A DNA stretch of 43,390 bases from UMGS1601 sp900553335 (GCA_937920725.1 CALEUW010000026.1:1-43390); one strand, 5' to 3'. Shown: positions 33,426-43,226, counted from the first letter of the stretch. Program-made: numbers and translations. The notes: a model not told the origin generated them from the letters alone.

Positions 33426-35678
33426 ATGAAAAACCCTTTGATACGGCGCCTGCCGAGAGAACTTAAAGACGACATCGGAAAATATATCGTCATACTTCTT
33501 CTTTTAATCCTGTCTATTGGATTTGTATCTGGATTTTTAGTTGCAGACGGAAGCCTTATAAACTGCTATGACGAAAGCTTTGAGAAATACAACATTGAAA
33601 ATGGTAATTTTGAAACAATTTCAGAGCTTACCGAAGAACAAATAAAAGCTATAGAAAAGCTTGGCATAAGGCTTTACAACAATAATTATGTCGAAGAGGA
33701 AATTTCAAACAATAAAACTGTCAGAATATTTGCAAACAGAAAGGAAGTCAACAAGGTTTGTCTTATGGAGGGAAAACTTCCCGATAAAAAAGACGAAATC
33801 GCACTGGACAGAATGTTTGCCGAAAACAACGATATAGCGGTCGGTGACAGCATTAAAATTTCGGGTAATAAAAAGAAGGTAACAGGTTATGTTGCACTTT
33901 CGGATTACAGCACATTGTTTTCAGATAATTCAGACACCATGTTTGACTCAGTAAATTTCTCGGTTGCAATTGTGACCAAAGAGGAATTTGAAAGCTACGG
34001 CACAACTCATTATCACTATTCATATTCCTGGAAATACCACAACGATCCAAAGGACGACTCTGAGGAAAAGGAAATATCAGATGATCTTCTGGCTGAAATA
34101 AACAGCATATCTGCGCTTCAAAACTTTCTTCCGAGATACGCAAACCAGGCAATTACCTTCGCCAGAGAAGATATGGGCGGCGACAAAGCGATGATGATGA
34201 TGCTTCTTTATATTATAATTGCAATACTGGCATTCGTTTTTGCGGTAACAATTTCAAACACGATCACAAAAGAAGCAAACACTATAGGAACGCTTCGTGC
34301 CTCTGGATACAAAAAATCAGAGCTTGTACGGTATTATATTGCCATGCCGATGATCATAACCGTTACAGGTGCTCTTATCGGAAACATTTTGGGTTATACT
34401 GTATTTAAAGATTTGTGTGCCGCAATGTATTACGGCAGCTATAGTCTTTTGAAGTATGAAACCATTTGGAATGCAGAGGCTTTTATACTTACAACTGTTA
34501 TTCCGCTTATTATAATGTTTTTGATAACGCTTATTGTGCTTATCAACAAGCTTTCCCTTTCTCCTCTTAAATTTATAAGAAGAGATTTAAAAAGGCATCA
34601 GCGTAAAAAAGCTTTCAAGCTAAACACAAAGCTCCGCATTTTCACACGCTTTCGTATAAGAATTATTTTTCAGAACATATCAAACTACATAACACTTTTT
34701 GTCGGAATTATTTTTGCAAATCTTCTTTTAATGTTTGGTCTGGCATTGCCTGATGTTCTGAACAATTATCAGGAGGATATAACCTCAAATATGATATGCG
34801 ACTATCAGTATGTACTGAAAGCGCCTGCTGAAACCGAAGAAACAGGGGTTGAAAAGTTTTCGCTGACATCTCTTCAAAGCACGTTTGAAGGATATGATGA
34901 GGAATCAATATCCGTTTACGGAATAGAGAAAAACAGCTCTTATATTAATGTTGATACATCGGATAACAAAGTATATATAAGTGATGGATTTGCAGACAAA
35001 TATTCTATTGAGATCGGAGATAAAATCACTCTTCAGGACAAATACTCAAAGGAGAAATACTGCTTTGAAATTTCAGGAGTTTACGATTACCCCGGATCTC
35101 TTTCAATATTTACGGATATAGACCGGTTTAACAAAATTTTCGAGCTTGACAAAGACAGCTTCACGGGATATTTTTCAAACAAAGAGATAACCGATATAGA
35201 CGAAACTTTTATCGCAACAGTAATCGACAAAGAAACGCTCACAAAAGTTTCACGACAGCTTGACGTATCTATGGGAAACATGATGTACTTGGTAGACGGA
35301 TTTGCCGTTATAATATTTGTGATACTTATTTATCTGTTATCCAAAATCGTAATAGAGAAAAACGCAAGCTCAATTTCAATGACTAAAATTCTCGGATACA
35401 CAAACGGCGAAATAAGCAAATTATATATAGCCTCGACATTGATTATTGTTGTTCTGTGTCTGATCATAAGTATTCCTTTTGATTACTGGCTTTTAAAATA
35501 TATGTTTAAAACCATAATGATGTCTAAGATGTCAGGCTGGATACCTCTTGACATAAATCCGATTATTTTTGCTGAAATGCTTATTTTGGGAATTGTAGCA
35601 TATTTTGCAGTATCAGTTCTCGAATATAGAAAAATAGGAAAAGTTCCGCTTGGCGAAGCGCTGAAAAATGCAGAGTAA
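33426..35678 (+). CDS. FtsX-type ABC exporter permease
   Basis: 750 residues from ATG 33426, which has GGGAGG at 33411-33416; the frame opens at 33399 but that start has no ribosome site. Layout: one membrane helix (about 18-42), a large extracytoplasmic domain (to about 250), three helices (about 255-380, with the FtsX motif NTITKEANTIGTLRASGYKKSELVRYY), a helix near 420-440, a second extracytoplasmic domain, and three C-terminal helices with SISMTKILGYTNGEISKLYI. Two FtsX domains in one chain make it a full-length permease partner for the ATPase upstream, resembling BceB- or MacB-like exporters. Confidence 0.9.
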   Translation: MKNPLIRRLPRELKDDIGKYIVILLLLILSIGFVSGFLVADGSLINCYDESFEKYNIENGNFETISELTEEQIKAIEKLGIRLYNNNYVEEEISNNKTVRIFANRKEVNKVCLMEGKLPDKKDEIALDRMFAENNDIAVGDSIKISGNKKKVTGYVALSDYSTLFSDNSDTMFDSVNFSVAIVTKEEFESYGTTHYHYSYSWKYHNDPKDDSEEKEISDDLLAEINSISALQNFLPRYANQAITFAREDMGGDKAMMMMLLYIIIAILAFVFAVTISNTITKEANTIGTLRASGYKKSELVRYYIAMPMIITVTGALIGNILGYTVFKDLCAAMYYGSYSLLKYETIWNAEAFILTTVIPLIIMFLITLIVLINKLSLSPLKFIRRDLKRHQRKKAFKLNTKLRIFTRFRIRIIFQNISNYITLFVGIIFANLLLMFGLALPDVLNNYQEDITSNMICDYQYVLKAPAETEETGVEKFSLTSLQSTFEGYDEESISVYGIEKNSSYINVDTSDNKVYISDGFADKYSIEIGDKITLQDKYSKEKYCFEISGVYDYPGSLSIFTDIDRFNKIFELDKDSFTGYFSNKEITDIDETFIATVIDKETLTKVSRQLDVSMGNMMYLVDGFAVIIFVILIYLLSKIVIEKNASSISMTKILGYTNGEISKLYIASTLIIVVLCLIISIPFDYWLLKYMFKTIMMSKMSGWIPLDINPIIFAEMLILGIVAYFAVSVLEYRKIGKVPLGEALKNAE

Positions 35679-35709
35679 CCGCTTAACAGCACCCATAAAA
35701 CCACCAAAA

Positions 35710-35745
35710 ACAGCATGAGCTTAAAACCTGCTCATGCTGTTTTTC
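35710..35745. terminator. Bidirectional terminator between the exporter and wall-polymer clusters
   Basis: Eleven-base-pair perfect stem (35710-35720 with 35730-35740), T run on the plus side and AAAAA before it, so it works on both strands between convergent genes. Confidence 0.88.
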
Positions 35746-35764
35746 AGTTTTCTATAAGTTGTTT

Positions 35765-38464
35765 TTACTTGATGTTTTTTTCCTGATACTTTATCATATC
35801 GTCATAAATTCTTTGACAGTTATTGTGATCCGAAAATGCAAAGAAATCATCAGCACGTTTTCTGTATACCTCTTTCATCCTGCAATCGTTTTTCATATAC
35901 TCAACGAGCAAATCTATAAGCTCATCATTAGTATGAACGATTTCTCCGAACGCCATTGTATCATAGTGATACGTTCCCTCCTCATAATGCTGAGGGATAT
36001 CATTGTGATGAAGATAAACAAGAGGTTTTCTCATATATGCAAAATCAAACTGAACTCCCGAATAGTCGGTAACCATAAGACTTGATTCACAGAACATCTT
36101 TTCATAGCTCATATCGCCGGTTGAAGGAATTATATCTACATAATCGTTTTTGTCAAAGTCATCCGCCTGCGAAGCAACAATAGGGTGAAGCACATAAGCT
36201 ATTCTGTAGCCGTATTTTTTAGCTGCCGAAAGAAGCCTTTCATCGTTTATAAGGCTGTTGAAAACCTTGTAATAGCTTGACTCTTTAAAGTGGTCGTTAT
36301 AATCTCTTTGAACTCCTTCATTTCTTGAAACGAGCATTGCCGACTGCATTCTCCATGTAGGCGACAAAAGTATCTGACGCTGATCGTTATTGACAAGTCC
36401 GTCATATCTCGGAACACCTGTTAAACGAAGTGCATCATAATCAGCATAATCATATACAGGATGAGATAAGTTTTTAATCTCATACGGTGATGCACAGTAG
36501 TAAAGCCTTGTATTATCTCTTAAACGGTTTTGAGCTATTGCAATTTTTTGAACCGACAAGCCATGCTGAACGCATACGACATGGAAATCCACTATATCTC
36601 TTATATATGTCGAGAGGTAAAGCGGAAAATCGTTAAACGCAAAGACTGTAGAGTTGGAAACGATCATCATGTTTGCATTAAAGAACACAAGCTTATGCAT
36701 AACCGAATTTCGTATAAGCGGCTTATATCCCTCTTTTTTAAGCCTTTTATAGTCAGGAACATGCTTGTCTATAAGATAGTACTTTCTTATTCCGTCGTTT
36801 TGCTTTGAAGCATATTTAAAGAGATACTCAGAAGAGTCCCCGCCTTTATAGATCTTATCGTAAAACATCCATATTTTTTTGTTCCTGAAATACGGCTTTG
36901 TAACCCAGTATGCGAGTCTTCCGAGAAATACAAGAAACGTTCTCTTTTTGTTACTCTCCAAAAGCTGAAGAAAAATCCTCATCTGTCTGTAAAAGCGTGT
37001 TTTTTTAGAAGCACGAGAAATATTGATACAGCCGTTTTTATGATAACAAATAAACTTATCATCAAGAGCCCAATATCCCCATTTTAGCTCTGCTGAGATT
37101 CTTGAAGTGTGGGATTTGTATTCCGGATAAATATCGTAAAGCATATCCCCGCACTTAAATACAAACCTAAACTTCTGATCCTTAAGCTTTTTGTCCACAG
37201 GTATGCTTGCATGAAATGATCGGCGTTTAAATGCACTGCACCCGAAATACTTTGTCAATGAATATCTTTCGTTAAATATCGGAGCTATAAGTCCGTTTTC
37301 GGTTTTAATAAAAAATTCGTACTTGTCCATCGGGAACACATCCGGAAATGTTGCGTCCATTTCGATATTCCCGTCAACATAATTCATAAATAAAACGTTT
37401 ACTCTCATCTGTTTTGTAGAGTAAAAAATAAGGTTATTATATGCCGCAAAAGCAACGTCATTTGACAAAACAATTTCCGTTTTTGTCGAATCTATTCCGT
37501 ACTTGATTTCAAGCATAAGCTTTTTTACGTTTGCCGTACTGGTTGCAGAAGTTACTTTAGAAAGATTGAAAATAACCTCATCGTCAATATACTGCAAAAC
37601 TGCACTGACATTATTCACATAGTCAAAGCCTTCCTCTTCGCTTAAAACGTGCTTATTTCTGTTATTGCTGTTTGCCTCCATTCGGCAATAAATCATAAAC
37701 AATAGAAAATACTGAATAAATCCCGGAACAGCTCCCGCTTTATCTTTAGTATCCTTCGCAAGGCAAATCATGAACCTTTCAAGCGAATCGTAATACCATT
37801 CCCTTAAATACATCCCCTGATAAAATCTAAACTCATAGTCCCTTGGTGTAACAAATGTGTATTCAATATCGTCAGAGCATAAAATAATTGTGTTTTTAGA
37901 TAAAAATCTTAAAAGTGCATCTTTCTCTGCATCTTCCGAAAGACTTAAATCGAACTTGATATCCAGAAAGCTGTTACGGCGTATAAATGTTCCCTCAAAG
38001 AACCAAGGAAGCCGTGAAAATATTTCTTTTAAATCGACTACCTCACTCTTAAGCATAGACGAAGAGTAAGGCTCAGTCTTTCTGTCAAGAGAACATTCAA
38101 AGAATTTCTTTACCGAAAGCAAAGGCAGTTTTTTATTTTGAGCAAGCTTATTATAAGCCAATTCCAAATAGTTTGCCTCAAACTTATCACCGCATATAAT
38201 AAAAGTTACGACTTCACCTGATATCTCAGACTTTAAGGAGTCGTAAATCTCAGCGTTTTTAGAATCCGCTGAAAATCTTTTGTATTTTAAGTCTGCAAAA
38301 CCGTTCTTTAGAAGCGATGAAAGAAAATCGCTGCCATTTTCTGTTTTATCTGCAATAAGAAGCTGAATTTCATTTTTTCCTAAAGATTGACATGAAATTA
38401 AATCCAACGTATCCTTATTGAGCTGTTCATCGTAATCAGATATCAAAATTACTGAAAGCTTCAT
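35765..38464 (-). CDS. Two-domain transferase: GT2-like N-terminus plus CDP-glycerol-phosphotransferase domain
   Basis: About 899 residues. The start MKLSVILISDYDEQLNKDTLDLI looks like a GT-A (family 2) glycosyltransferase fold, but the DXD motif is not obvious (ICGDKF is the nearest), so it may be degenerate. A middle region (about 250-510) is unassigned. The C-terminal 380 residues match TagF/TarL-type poly-polyol-phosphate transferases: VCVQHGLSVQKI, LLSPTWRMQS, and MVTDYSGVQFDFAYMRKPLVYLHHN. These enzymes use CDP-activated polyol phosphate to build or decorate teichoic-type polymers at the inner face of the membrane. ATG 38464 and TTG 38470 both fit AGGAG. Last gene of the cluster. Confidence 0.85.
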   Translation of the reverse strand: MKLSVILISDYDEQLNKDTLDLISCQSLGKNEIQLLIADKTENGSDFLSSLLKNGFADLKYKRFSADSKNAEIYDSLKSEISGEVVTFIICGDKFEANYLELAYNKLAQNKKLPLLSVKKFFECSLDRKTEPYSSSMLKSEVVDLKEIFSRLPWFFEGTFIRRNSFLDIKFDLSLSEDAEKDALLRFLSKNTIILCSDDIEYTFVTPRDYEFRFYQGMYLREWYYDSLERFMICLAKDTKDKAGAVPGFIQYFLLFMIYCRMEANSNNRNKHVLSEEEGFDYVNNVSAVLQYIDDEVIFNLSKVTSATSTANVKKLMLEIKYGIDSTKTEIVLSNDVAFAAYNNLIFYSTKQMRVNVLFMNYVDGNIEMDATFPDVFPMDKYEFFIKTENGLIAPIFNERYSLTKYFGCSAFKRRSFHASIPVDKKLKDQKFRFVFKCGDMLYDIYPEYKSHTSRISAELKWGYWALDDKFICYHKNGCINISRASKKTRFYRQMRIFLQLLESNKKRTFLVFLGRLAYWVTKPYFRNKKIWMFYDKIYKGGDSSEYLFKYASKQNDGIRKYYLIDKHVPDYKRLKKEGYKPLIRNSVMHKLVFFNANMMIVSNSTVFAFNDFPLYLSTYIRDIVDFHVVCVQHGLSVQKIAIAQNRLRDNTRLYYCASPYEIKNLSHPVYDYADYDALRLTGVPRYDGLVNNDQRQILLSPTWRMQSAMLVSRNEGVQRDYNDHFKESSYYKVFNSLINDERLLSAAKKYGYRIAYVLHPIVASQADDFDKNDYVDIIPSTGDMSYEKMFCESSLMVTDYSGVQFDFAYMRKPLVYLHHNDIPQHYEEGTYHYDTMAFGEIVHTNDELIDLLVEYMKNDCRMKEVYRKRADDFFAFSDHNNCQRIYDDMIKYQEKNIK

Positions 38465-38472
38465 AATCAAAA

Positions 38473-40047
38473 CTACTCCTTGTCAAAATTATCTTTGAAT
38501 TTAAAGTCCTCGTATTTACCGAGATCTAATTTCGTTATATCATGACTTATATGACGTTCTGAGCAGGGTATAAGCTCCTCATAATTTCCATACAACCATG
38601 TAAGATATTTTTTATATTCTTTTGGTACAGGGAAACTATACCCTTCGAAATCCCATTCCATCACTTCATCGAGCCAGCTTTTAAAAAATGCTCCTCTTCT
38701 TAAATTCTGTCCCATTCCGTCATACAAATACTCGGTCTTTTTATTTTTGCGGTAAAGCTTTATAACAAAAAACTGAAACCATTCAAGGAATTTCATCGGC
38801 AAAACGGTCTTAAGCGCTGTCGCAACACCCCTGATTAATTTATTAGATCCGTCTTGTTCCACTCCCTTAACCTTCGTACCGCCCCATTTGTTAAACACAA
38901 GGGAACGGGCAAGGACCGTCAGATTTCTGTGAAACTTCTGACCGATTCTTCCCGATGCAGTTTTGTCATGCGCAAAAATATCGACAAATATCCCCTGATG
39001 AAGATTTTTAAATTTTTGTGTAAATTCAGTTGAAAACACCGTATCGTTAAGACGAACCTTTGTGTAAAAGTGGTTGTCCTTATCGCTCTTCGGCGTCTGC
39101 AAAAAAAGCGCATCTGGCAAAGAATTCTCCGCCGCAGATATAAACTTTTCATAGTTTTCCCTTGTCATCATAACATCGCCGTCATAATCCCAAGGAATAA
39201 AACCTCGGTGCCTTATTGCTCCTAAAAGAGTTCCTCCGGCTAAGAAATACTCGATATCATTTTCTTTGCAGACCTTATCTATTGCCTTTAAAATTCCAAA
39301 AACTATCGCCTGAACCGTTTTAAATTCATGAGTTTCAGCGTCACTAAACACAAACATCCCATCAGGAGAAGCGACTCCCGCTTTTGTAAGCTCCAAAGCA
39401 TCTTTTAAAGGAATCGTCATGTCCTCAGTTAAGGGGAATAGATTTTTATGCTTTGCACTTTTTGATAGAATGTACTCGGTTTTTTGCCCTTCTAAAGTCA
39501 TTGCTTTAACAAGCGCACACAAAACCTCGCTTATATACATCGCATCGAAATTTTCGAAATCTTTTTCGTTCTCTATTTGCTGTGCAATCTGAAAATTGTA
39601 TGAGCAGCAAAAAACATCCGCTGTTTTTACAATACACAACCGGGTGTTATCAGCAGGGAGTTCTCTAAACTCGTTATCAAAAATGCTTGTTAATAATATG
39701 ATATATGAACTTTTGTATTTTAAGAAATCAACGCTTTTATATGCTTCCTTGTTGTTAAACACGCTGTATCTCTCGGCAATAACTATATCGAAGCTTTCCG
39801 ATTCGTCAATTATAATCAACTCACCGTTTTCAAAATATTCTTCTAATGAGATCACTTTTTTGCAGTAAACTTTAATATTAGTATTCTTTTTTTCGTTTAT
39901 CGACAATAAGCAAAGAGATACTGCTCTTATCCAAAAGTCAGAACCAAAAACGGCAACTTTTTTATTTTTCAATCTGTCAAAATCAAACCGCTTCATTCTT
40001 GAAGCGGCCTGCGACCAATCTTTTTCAAATTGATTTATAAAATTCAA
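38473..40047 (-). CDS. LicD-family phosphotransferase with an N-terminal extension
   Basis: 524 residues. The LicD domain begins near 255: IEYFLAGGTLLGAIRHRGF, then W286-D-Y-D-G-D291, where most family members have WDDDID; the Asp residues at 287, 289 and 291 remain for metal binding. LicD enzymes move a phospho-group, such as phosphocholine, ribitol-P or glycerol-P, onto glycans. The first 230 residues start like a Rossmann fold (KKVAVFGSDFWIRAVSLCL) and have no domain I can name. Start is TTG 40047 with GAGGAG five bases away; the stop of the preceding gene is two bases upstream, so the genes are coupled. Confidence 0.86.
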   Translation of the reverse strand: MNFINQFEKDWSQAASRMKRFDFDRLKNKKVAVFGSDFWIRAVSLCLLSINEKKNTNIKVYCKKVISLEEYFENGELIIIDESESFDIVIAERYSVFNNKEAYKSVDFLKYKSSYIILLTSIFDNEFRELPADNTRLCIVKTADVFCCSYNFQIAQQIENEKDFENFDAMYISEVLCALVKAMTLEGQKTEYILSKSAKHKNLFPLTEDMTIPLKDALELTKAGVASPDGMFVFSDAETHEFKTVQAIVFGILKAIDKVCKENDIEYFLAGGTLLGAIRHRGFIPWDYDGDVMMTRENYEKFISAAENSLPDALFLQTPKSDKDNHFYTKVRLNDTVFSTEFTQKFKNLHQGIFVDIFAHDKTASGRIGQKFHRNLTVLARSLVFNKWGGTKVKGVEQDGSNKLIRGVATALKTVLPMKFLEWFQFFVIKLYRKNKKTEYLYDGMGQNLRRGAFFKSWLDEVMEWDFEGYSFPVPKEYKKYLTWLYGNYEELIPCSERHISHDITKLDLGKYEDFKFKDNFDKE

Positions 40048-40049
40048 GC

Positions 40050-41129
40050 TTACTCCTCTTCCAATACCGCTACAGCTCGTCTTATTCCCTCTTTAAGATC
40101 AACCAACGGTTTCCATCCAAGCGCCTTCAAACGGCTTCCGTCAAGAATTTCCGGAGTCTGAGATGAAGACGAGGTATTTCTTACCGGCTCTTCCTCATCT
40201 GACGGATTAGCAAAAGATAAAGACATCTTTCTCTCAGGGAAAACCTCACAGGCGGTTTTTGCAAAACCTCTGATCGTAACGTCTGATTTTTCATATGCAA
40301 TGTTATAAGGAGTTACATTTTCTCCGCTAAGCAAAATAGTCAAAAGTCCGGTAACAGTATCGGTTACATAACAAAACGATCTGAGCGCTGCACCGTTGCT
40401 TTTCAAAAGAATGCTTTCACGTCTTACAATATTTGCGATAAACTGTGCCCATACTCTGTCATCATCAAGACTGCTTGCTCCATAAATGTATGCAGGTCTT
40501 GCAATCTTAATATTCATGCCGTACTGCTTTGCATAGCAAGCACAAAGCGTTTCAGCAGCTCTTTTTCCTATTGCATAGCAGTTTTTATATGAGGTTTGAT
40601 CTATATAACCAATATCCTCCTCGCAAAGATAATCCTTGCCGTTGAATACCTGTCCGTAAACCTTCAGGCTGGATATTATCAAAGACGCTTCACTGCCGCA
40701 TTTCTTAGCAAAATCCAAAACCCTCGATGTTCCCGTCAGATTTGCGTTTATCGTTCCCACAGGATCATTTTCAAACTGAATATTGCTTGCCTGACTGGCG
40801 GCATGAACAACAAAGTCAGCTTTTTGGGCCTTAATCTCATCACTTACGTCCTGAATACAGAGCGACAAATCATCTCTTTTAAGAAGCTCGCCGTATTTAG
40901 CTTCTGCTCTTTGCTCATTTCGTACAAGTGCCTGCACCTTAATGCTGTCGCCGAAAATGTCATTTCTTGTCAAAAGCCCTAAAACCATATAATAGCCTAT
41001 AAATCCGCCTGCCCCTGTGATAAGAATGTTTTTTCCTTTAAGTTTTTCCCATGAAAGAGATGAATTAGCTATTTCATAAGCGTCAGAATAGACGCTGCTC
41101 TTTACAAGTCCTTTTACTTTATAGTCCAT
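40050..41129 (-). CDS. NAD-dependent epimerase/dehydratase (extended SDR) of the wall-polymer cluster
   Basis: About 359 residues. Nucleotide-binding motif GAGGFIGYYM (ILITGAGGFIG), catalytic Ser in ISSLKVYG and Tyr/Lys in YAIGK. It acts on a nucleotide sugar or polyol; which one cannot be read from sequence. ATG 41129 has GGAAGAG seven bases away and overlaps the end of the cytidylyltransferase gene by 11 bases. Standard TarIJ pairs use a zinc MDR dehydrogenase for ribitol-5-P, so an SDR in this place is a difference and may mean a different polyol or sugar. Confidence 0.86.
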   Translation of the reverse strand: MDYKVKGLVKSSVYSDAYEIANSSLSWEKLKGKNILITGAGGFIGYYMVLGLLTRNDIFGDSIKVQALVRNEQRAEAKYGELLKRDDLSLCIQDVSDEIKAQKADFVVHAASQASNIQFENDPVGTINANLTGTSRVLDFAKKCGSEASLIISSLKVYGQVFNGKDYLCEEDIGYIDQTSYKNCYAIGKRAAETLCACYAKQYGMNIKIARPAYIYGASSLDDDRVWAQFIANIVRRESILLKSNGAALRSFCYVTDTVTGLLTILLSGENVTPYNIAYEKSDVTIRGFAKTACEVFPERKMSLSFANPSDEEEPVRNTSSSSQTPEILDGSRLKALGWKPLVDLKEGIRRAVAVLEEE

Positions 41130-41859
41130 ACTTAAGCTCTTCCTTTGCAAACTGCTTGTAGTTTTCATAATAAAACTGAGATCTTAAAGTCGTAAGATCT
41201 TCAGGAGTCGTAACCTTTATGTTAAATCTTTCTCCGATGAAAATATGGACCTTTTCGCCAAGCTCGATAAACAGCTCGCTTGAAGAAACAGGATTTGTAA
41301 TTCCTCTCTTATATGCTTCATCATGTGCCCACAAGATTCTCTCCATTGTATATCCCTGAGGAGCTTGAGTAATGTACATAGTGCTTCTCTGATAGCTCTT
41401 GCCGCAGGTTTCGCCGTCCTCGCTGTATAAAAGAGAATCTATGCTCGGAGTTACAGGAACTGCTGTTTTATATTTTTTAGTATCGTTTATGCAATTTGTG
41501 ATAAGCTGCTGTGAAAGCATCGGGCGAACTCCGTCGCATATCAAAATGATGTCCTCAGGATCTTTTGAAAATTCAGCCGTTGCAACTACACCATTGTGAA
41601 TAGAATCAAATCCGTTTATTCCGCCGGGAACTATCGTTTTCACCTTAGGGACCTTAAACTGATCGATAAGCTCCTTAAGGTAATCTATCCAGTCCTCTTT
41701 ACATGCAATTACAATTGCATCAACCTCGGGATGACGTGCAAAATGCTCCATTGTGTGAATGATGATAGGCTTTCCGCCTACCTCTAAAAACTGTTTAGGC
41801 ATATCAGAAGATTTCATTCTTGCGCCTATTCCTCCCGCAAACAACATAGCAGTTATCAT
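41119..41859 (-). CDS. IspD/TarI-type cytidylyltransferase
   Basis: 246 residues with the MEP/TarI-type fold: AMLFAGGIGARMKSSDMPKQFLEVGGKPIIIHT, then ILICDGVRPMLSQQLI where IspD has a DAARP motif, and FNIKVTTPEDL at the end. IspD makes CDP-methylerythritol; TarI makes CDP-ribitol. The cluster of polyol phosphotransferases favours the TarI role, giving the CDP-polyol used by the other genes. AAGGAG sits eight bases from ATG 41859. Substrate choice is inferred from context. Confidence 0.88.
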   Translation of the reverse strand: MITAMLFAGGIGARMKSSDMPKQFLEVGGKPIIIHTMEHFARHPEVDAIVIACKEDWIDYLKELIDQFKVPKVKTIVPGGINGFDSIHNGVVATAEFSKDPEDIILICDGVRPMLSQQLITNCINDTKKYKTAVPVTPSIDSLLYSEDGETCGKSYQRSTMYITQAPQGYTMERILWAHDEAYKRGITNPVSSSELFIELGEKVHIFIGERFNIKVTTPEDLTTLRSQFYYENYKQFAKEELKYGL

Positions 41860-41897
41860 TTTAAACACTCCTTACTTTATAACAACGACTACGTTCC

Positions 41898-41969
41898 CCG
41901 CCTCTAAGGTGGCGGACAACTTAGCCTTTCAGGGCTAATGCCCTGTCGTTTGTTGAATGACGGGGCATT
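41898..41969. repeat. Cluster of three hairpins, possible IS200/IS605-type remnant
   Basis: In the 115-base gap between two genes of the cluster: CCGCC/GGCGG (41898-41915), TTAGCC/GGCTAA (41921-41938) and an 11-bp stem AATGCCCTGTC/GACGGGGCATT (41937-41969, one G-U). There is no T run, so it is not a terminator. The first, with CGCCTCTAAGGTGGCGG, resembles the hairpin near the right end of IS200/IS605 elements. No transposase gene is present. Confidence 0.4.
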
Positions 41970-41974
41970 GCCCC

Positions 41975-43117
41975 TTATTGAAGCCCTATCACTTTCAAAA
42001 TTCTTTTTGTTGCATTACCGTCGCACATCTGCATATGATATCGGTAACATTCTTCCAAGTCCTTGGAACTTCTGTTTGAAGCTTCCTGCTCTACAGCATC
42101 TTTAAGCTCCTTTTCATTTTTTGCCACAGTAGTCGGATACGAATTATAATCAACATAAAATCCGTGATTCTTTTCATATTCGTCAAGATCCGGTGCAAAC
42201 AGCACAAACGGCTTTTTATATGCAAGATAATCAAACACAACCGATGAATAATCTGTTATAAGAAGATCCGCTACAGGCAAAAGCCTTTCGCTCGGTATCT
42301 TACAGCTCACCCTGTCAGGATTTGCATTTTCAAAATGAGGGTGAAGTTTTTTTACCAAAAAGAAGCCGTCAAGTTGCAAAAACGCCTTATCTATTTCCTC
42401 TTCTCCGACAAGTTTCGGATCAGAAGCATTCCCTCTGAAAGTCGGAAGCCAAAGAGCAATTTTCTTGCCTCGAGCCTCAGGATAAACCTTATAAAACTCA
42501 TTTATGCATTCTTCATTATACTTATTGTCAAAATAAATATCGCTTCTTGAGATTCCCGTAGGCTTAACCACGCCTTTTGGCTGTCTTAAAGACTTTTCTA
42601 TTATTTCAACACAGCACGGTGCGCTGACGGTAAGCAAATCATAATTTTTGAAAACGTTTCCTTTATACATTTTCGGAACGGAATCCTCTGTATCATATCC
42701 CGCTTTTTTTAAAAGTCCTCCGGAATGCCAAAGCTGAATAACTTTAGTCCCTTTTCGTTTTTTGCATGAGGAAACAGGCAGAAAGTTATCACAGATAAAA
42801 ACATATTCAGCCGTTGCATAAAGCTTCATAAACTTACTCAGCCATTTAAAAAGTCCTAAAAATCCTACTTTGCTGAAATTCAAATATCTCTCGCATATCT
42901 CGATGTCTTTAATACTACCCTGTAATTTATATTCTTCCAGTGTTTTTTTCATGTATTCCATGCTGAAAGGAATCGAGTCGTGATGTGCATCTGCAAATAC
43001 AACTAACCCTTTTCTTACTTTTTTAAAGCAGCAAAAAAAGTAAATTATCGGCAGATAAATGTGCTGAACAGCCATTTTAAAAATCTGTTTAAGATAAAAG
43101 CTAAGCCCCACGCACAT
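41975..43117 (-). CDS. CDP-glycerol/polyol phosphotransferase, TagB/TarF-like
   Basis: 380 residues, first gene of the cluster. N-terminal hydrophobic segment (about 15-33) may associate with the membrane. The CDP-glycerol-glycerophosphotransferase domain includes IQLWHSGGLLKKAGY, ALWLPTFRGN, LHPHFE and LLITDYSSVVFDYLAYKKPFVLFAP. The family adds glycerol-P or ribitol-P units to a lipid-linked sugar on the way to wall polymers. ATG 43117 has a weak site (GAGAG). Confidence 0.9.
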   Translation of the reverse strand: MCVGLSFYLKQIFKMAVQHIYLPIIYFFCCFKKVRKGLVVFADAHHDSIPFSMEYMKKTLEEYKLQGSIKDIEICERYLNFSKVGFLGLFKWLSKFMKLYATAEYVFICDNFLPVSSCKKRKGTKVIQLWHSGGLLKKAGYDTEDSVPKMYKGNVFKNYDLLTVSAPCCVEIIEKSLRQPKGVVKPTGISRSDIYFDNKYNEECINEFYKVYPEARGKKIALWLPTFRGNASDPKLVGEEEIDKAFLQLDGFFLVKKLHPHFENANPDRVSCKIPSERLLPVADLLITDYSSVVFDYLAYKKPFVLFAPDLDEYEKNHGFYVDYNSYPTTVAKNEKELKDAVEQEASNRSSKDLEECYRYHMQMCDGNATKRILKVIGLQ

Positions 43118-43226
43118 TCACTCTCTTTCACCTGTTTGATCTAAATTTAAAACCTTTTAAAAGCAGCCAACAAGATATGCTTAATAATTATTATCTGCAA
43201 AAATAAATAAAATTTTATTCAAAAGT

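Noticed and set aside
33853..34152. Minus-strand open frame of 99 codons
   Set aside because: It lies wholly inside the FtsX-type permease gene, lacks a ribosome site and has no domain.
41937..41969. Eleven-base-pair hairpin as a terminator of the TagB-like gene
   Set aside because: No T run follows it on the minus strand, and the downstream genes lack their own promoter.
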